Notes under the pieces: model-generated
What the model was told of the DNA's origin: nothing
Databases searched by the model: none
The model's input: the letters and a program-made list of their open reading frames with translations, nothing else
Part shown: one piece after another, positions 6,110 to 6,430 of the stretch
How the letters are laid out: each line of letters opens with the position of its first letter
Numbering within the stretch: position 1 is the first letter of the stretch
Made by a program: the position numbers and the translations under genes
Source of the DNA: Chryseobacterium sp.
Lineage (GTDB): Bacteria; Bacteroidota; Bacteroidia; Flavobacteriales; Weeksellaceae
Length of the DNA stretch: 6,430 nt
Assembly: GCA_003852805.1 (NCBI GenBank)
Contig: RDDY01000034.1
Location: 1 to 6,430 of the forward strand
Direction: 5' to 3'

Positions 6110-6430
6110 TGAACTGGACAATCGGAAACCCCGCTTATCTCCTGCTGCTCTTGGCTTTGCCGTTTCTGGCGTGGCTGCTCTTGTCGTTTATTCGTTGGCG
6201 CCGCCGCAGCAGAGAGCGGTTTGCCGACACGCGTTTTCGGAAAGAAATTTTCTCGGCGGACAGTGCTTTTATGCGTTGGTTCCCGTGGCTGTATCTGCCT
6301 GCCTTTGCTTTTTTGGTTCTGGCGATGGCGGATTTGTTGGCGGGCAGTGAAGAGCTGAAAGTAGAGCGCAAACTGGGCAATGTGGTTTTCATGATGGACC
6401 TCTCCAATTCAATGAATGCCGAGGATGTCG
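6106..6430 (+). CDS. batB: BatB: von Willebrand factor A membrane protein (3' end outside window)
   Basis: There are 108 complete codons before the right edge. The protein starts MMNWTIGNPAYLLLLLALPF, with a first membrane helix at about 10-29, a strongly basic loop (RWRRRSRERF, 30-39), a second helix at about 61-80 and the start of a VWA domain with MIDAS residues in DLSNS (Asp98, Ser100, Ser102), followed by MNAEDV. This matches BatB, the second VWA protein of Bat loci, normally about 340 residues and often followed by the TPR protein BatC. The loop charge again implies a periplasmic VWA domain. Two consecutive ATGs (6106 and 6109) are possible starts; the first overlaps the batA stop as ATGA. 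The missing part should contain the remaining VWA residues and probably a final membrane helix. Confidence 0.9.
   Translation, partial: MMNWTIGNPAYLLLLLALPFLAWLLLSFIRWRRRSRERFADTRFRKEIFSADSAFMRWFPWLYLPAFAFLVLAMADLLAGSEELKVERKLGNVVFMMDLSNSMNAEDV

Noticed and set aside
2337..6430. The MoxR/VWA cluster as a new defence or undescribed system
   Set aside because: Gene order and domains match known Bat (aerotolerance) loci of Bacteroidota; there is no nuclease, toxin, reverse transcriptase or other defence effector in the window.

Overview
The window looks like ordinary chromosomal DNA from a member of the Bacteroidota, most likely class Flavobacteriia. I base this on the gene set and order (moxR, DUF58, a short BatD-like protein, batA, batB), a lysine-rich-tailed lipoprotein of DUF6263 type, mostly A-rich rather than Shine-Dalgarno leaders, and a -7 box of the Bacteroidota form TAnnTTTG. 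Base composition is more balanced than in many flavobacteria, so I do not name a genus.

Layout: there are two divergent gene clusters separated by about 160 bp (2176-2336). On the minus strand, reading leftwards, are a DinB/YfiT-like protein (2175-1699), an RlmB-type 23S rRNA 2'-O-methyltransferase (1667-900) and a lipoprotein that runs off the left edge (894-1). The last two are separated by 5 bp, so they are probably one transcript. A candidate promoter lies at 2229-2198. On the plus strand are moxR (2337-3341), a DUF58 protein (3353-4216), a short BatD-like membrane protein (4213-5109), batA (5102-6109) and the start of batB (6106 to the right edge). From DUF58 on, each start codon overlaps the previous stop, a sign of tight translational coupling.

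How the genes work together: the plus-strand cluster is the Bat (Bacteroides aerotolerance) locus, a MoxR AAA+ ATPase with von Willebrand factor A (VWA) partner proteins. Charge distribution around the membrane segments places MoxR and DUF58 in the cytoplasm and the VWA domains of BatA and BatB in the periplasm. The BatD-like protein has a periplasmic Ig-like half and a cytoplasmic half, so it could physically connect the two sides. The three VWA proteins all keep the visible MIDAS metal-binding DxSxS motif. The remaining genes of such loci (batC, full-length batD) would be expected beyond position 6430. The minus-strand genes are housekeeping or hypothetical and have no evident functional link to the Bat locus.

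I found no mobile element, tRNA, rRNA, CRISPR array or clearly undescribed system. The points worth a second look are small: the membrane-spanning BatD-like linker, a C(UGCG)G hairpin before rlmB, a TTG start with a strong ribosome binding site, and antisense reading frames kept open by codon usage.
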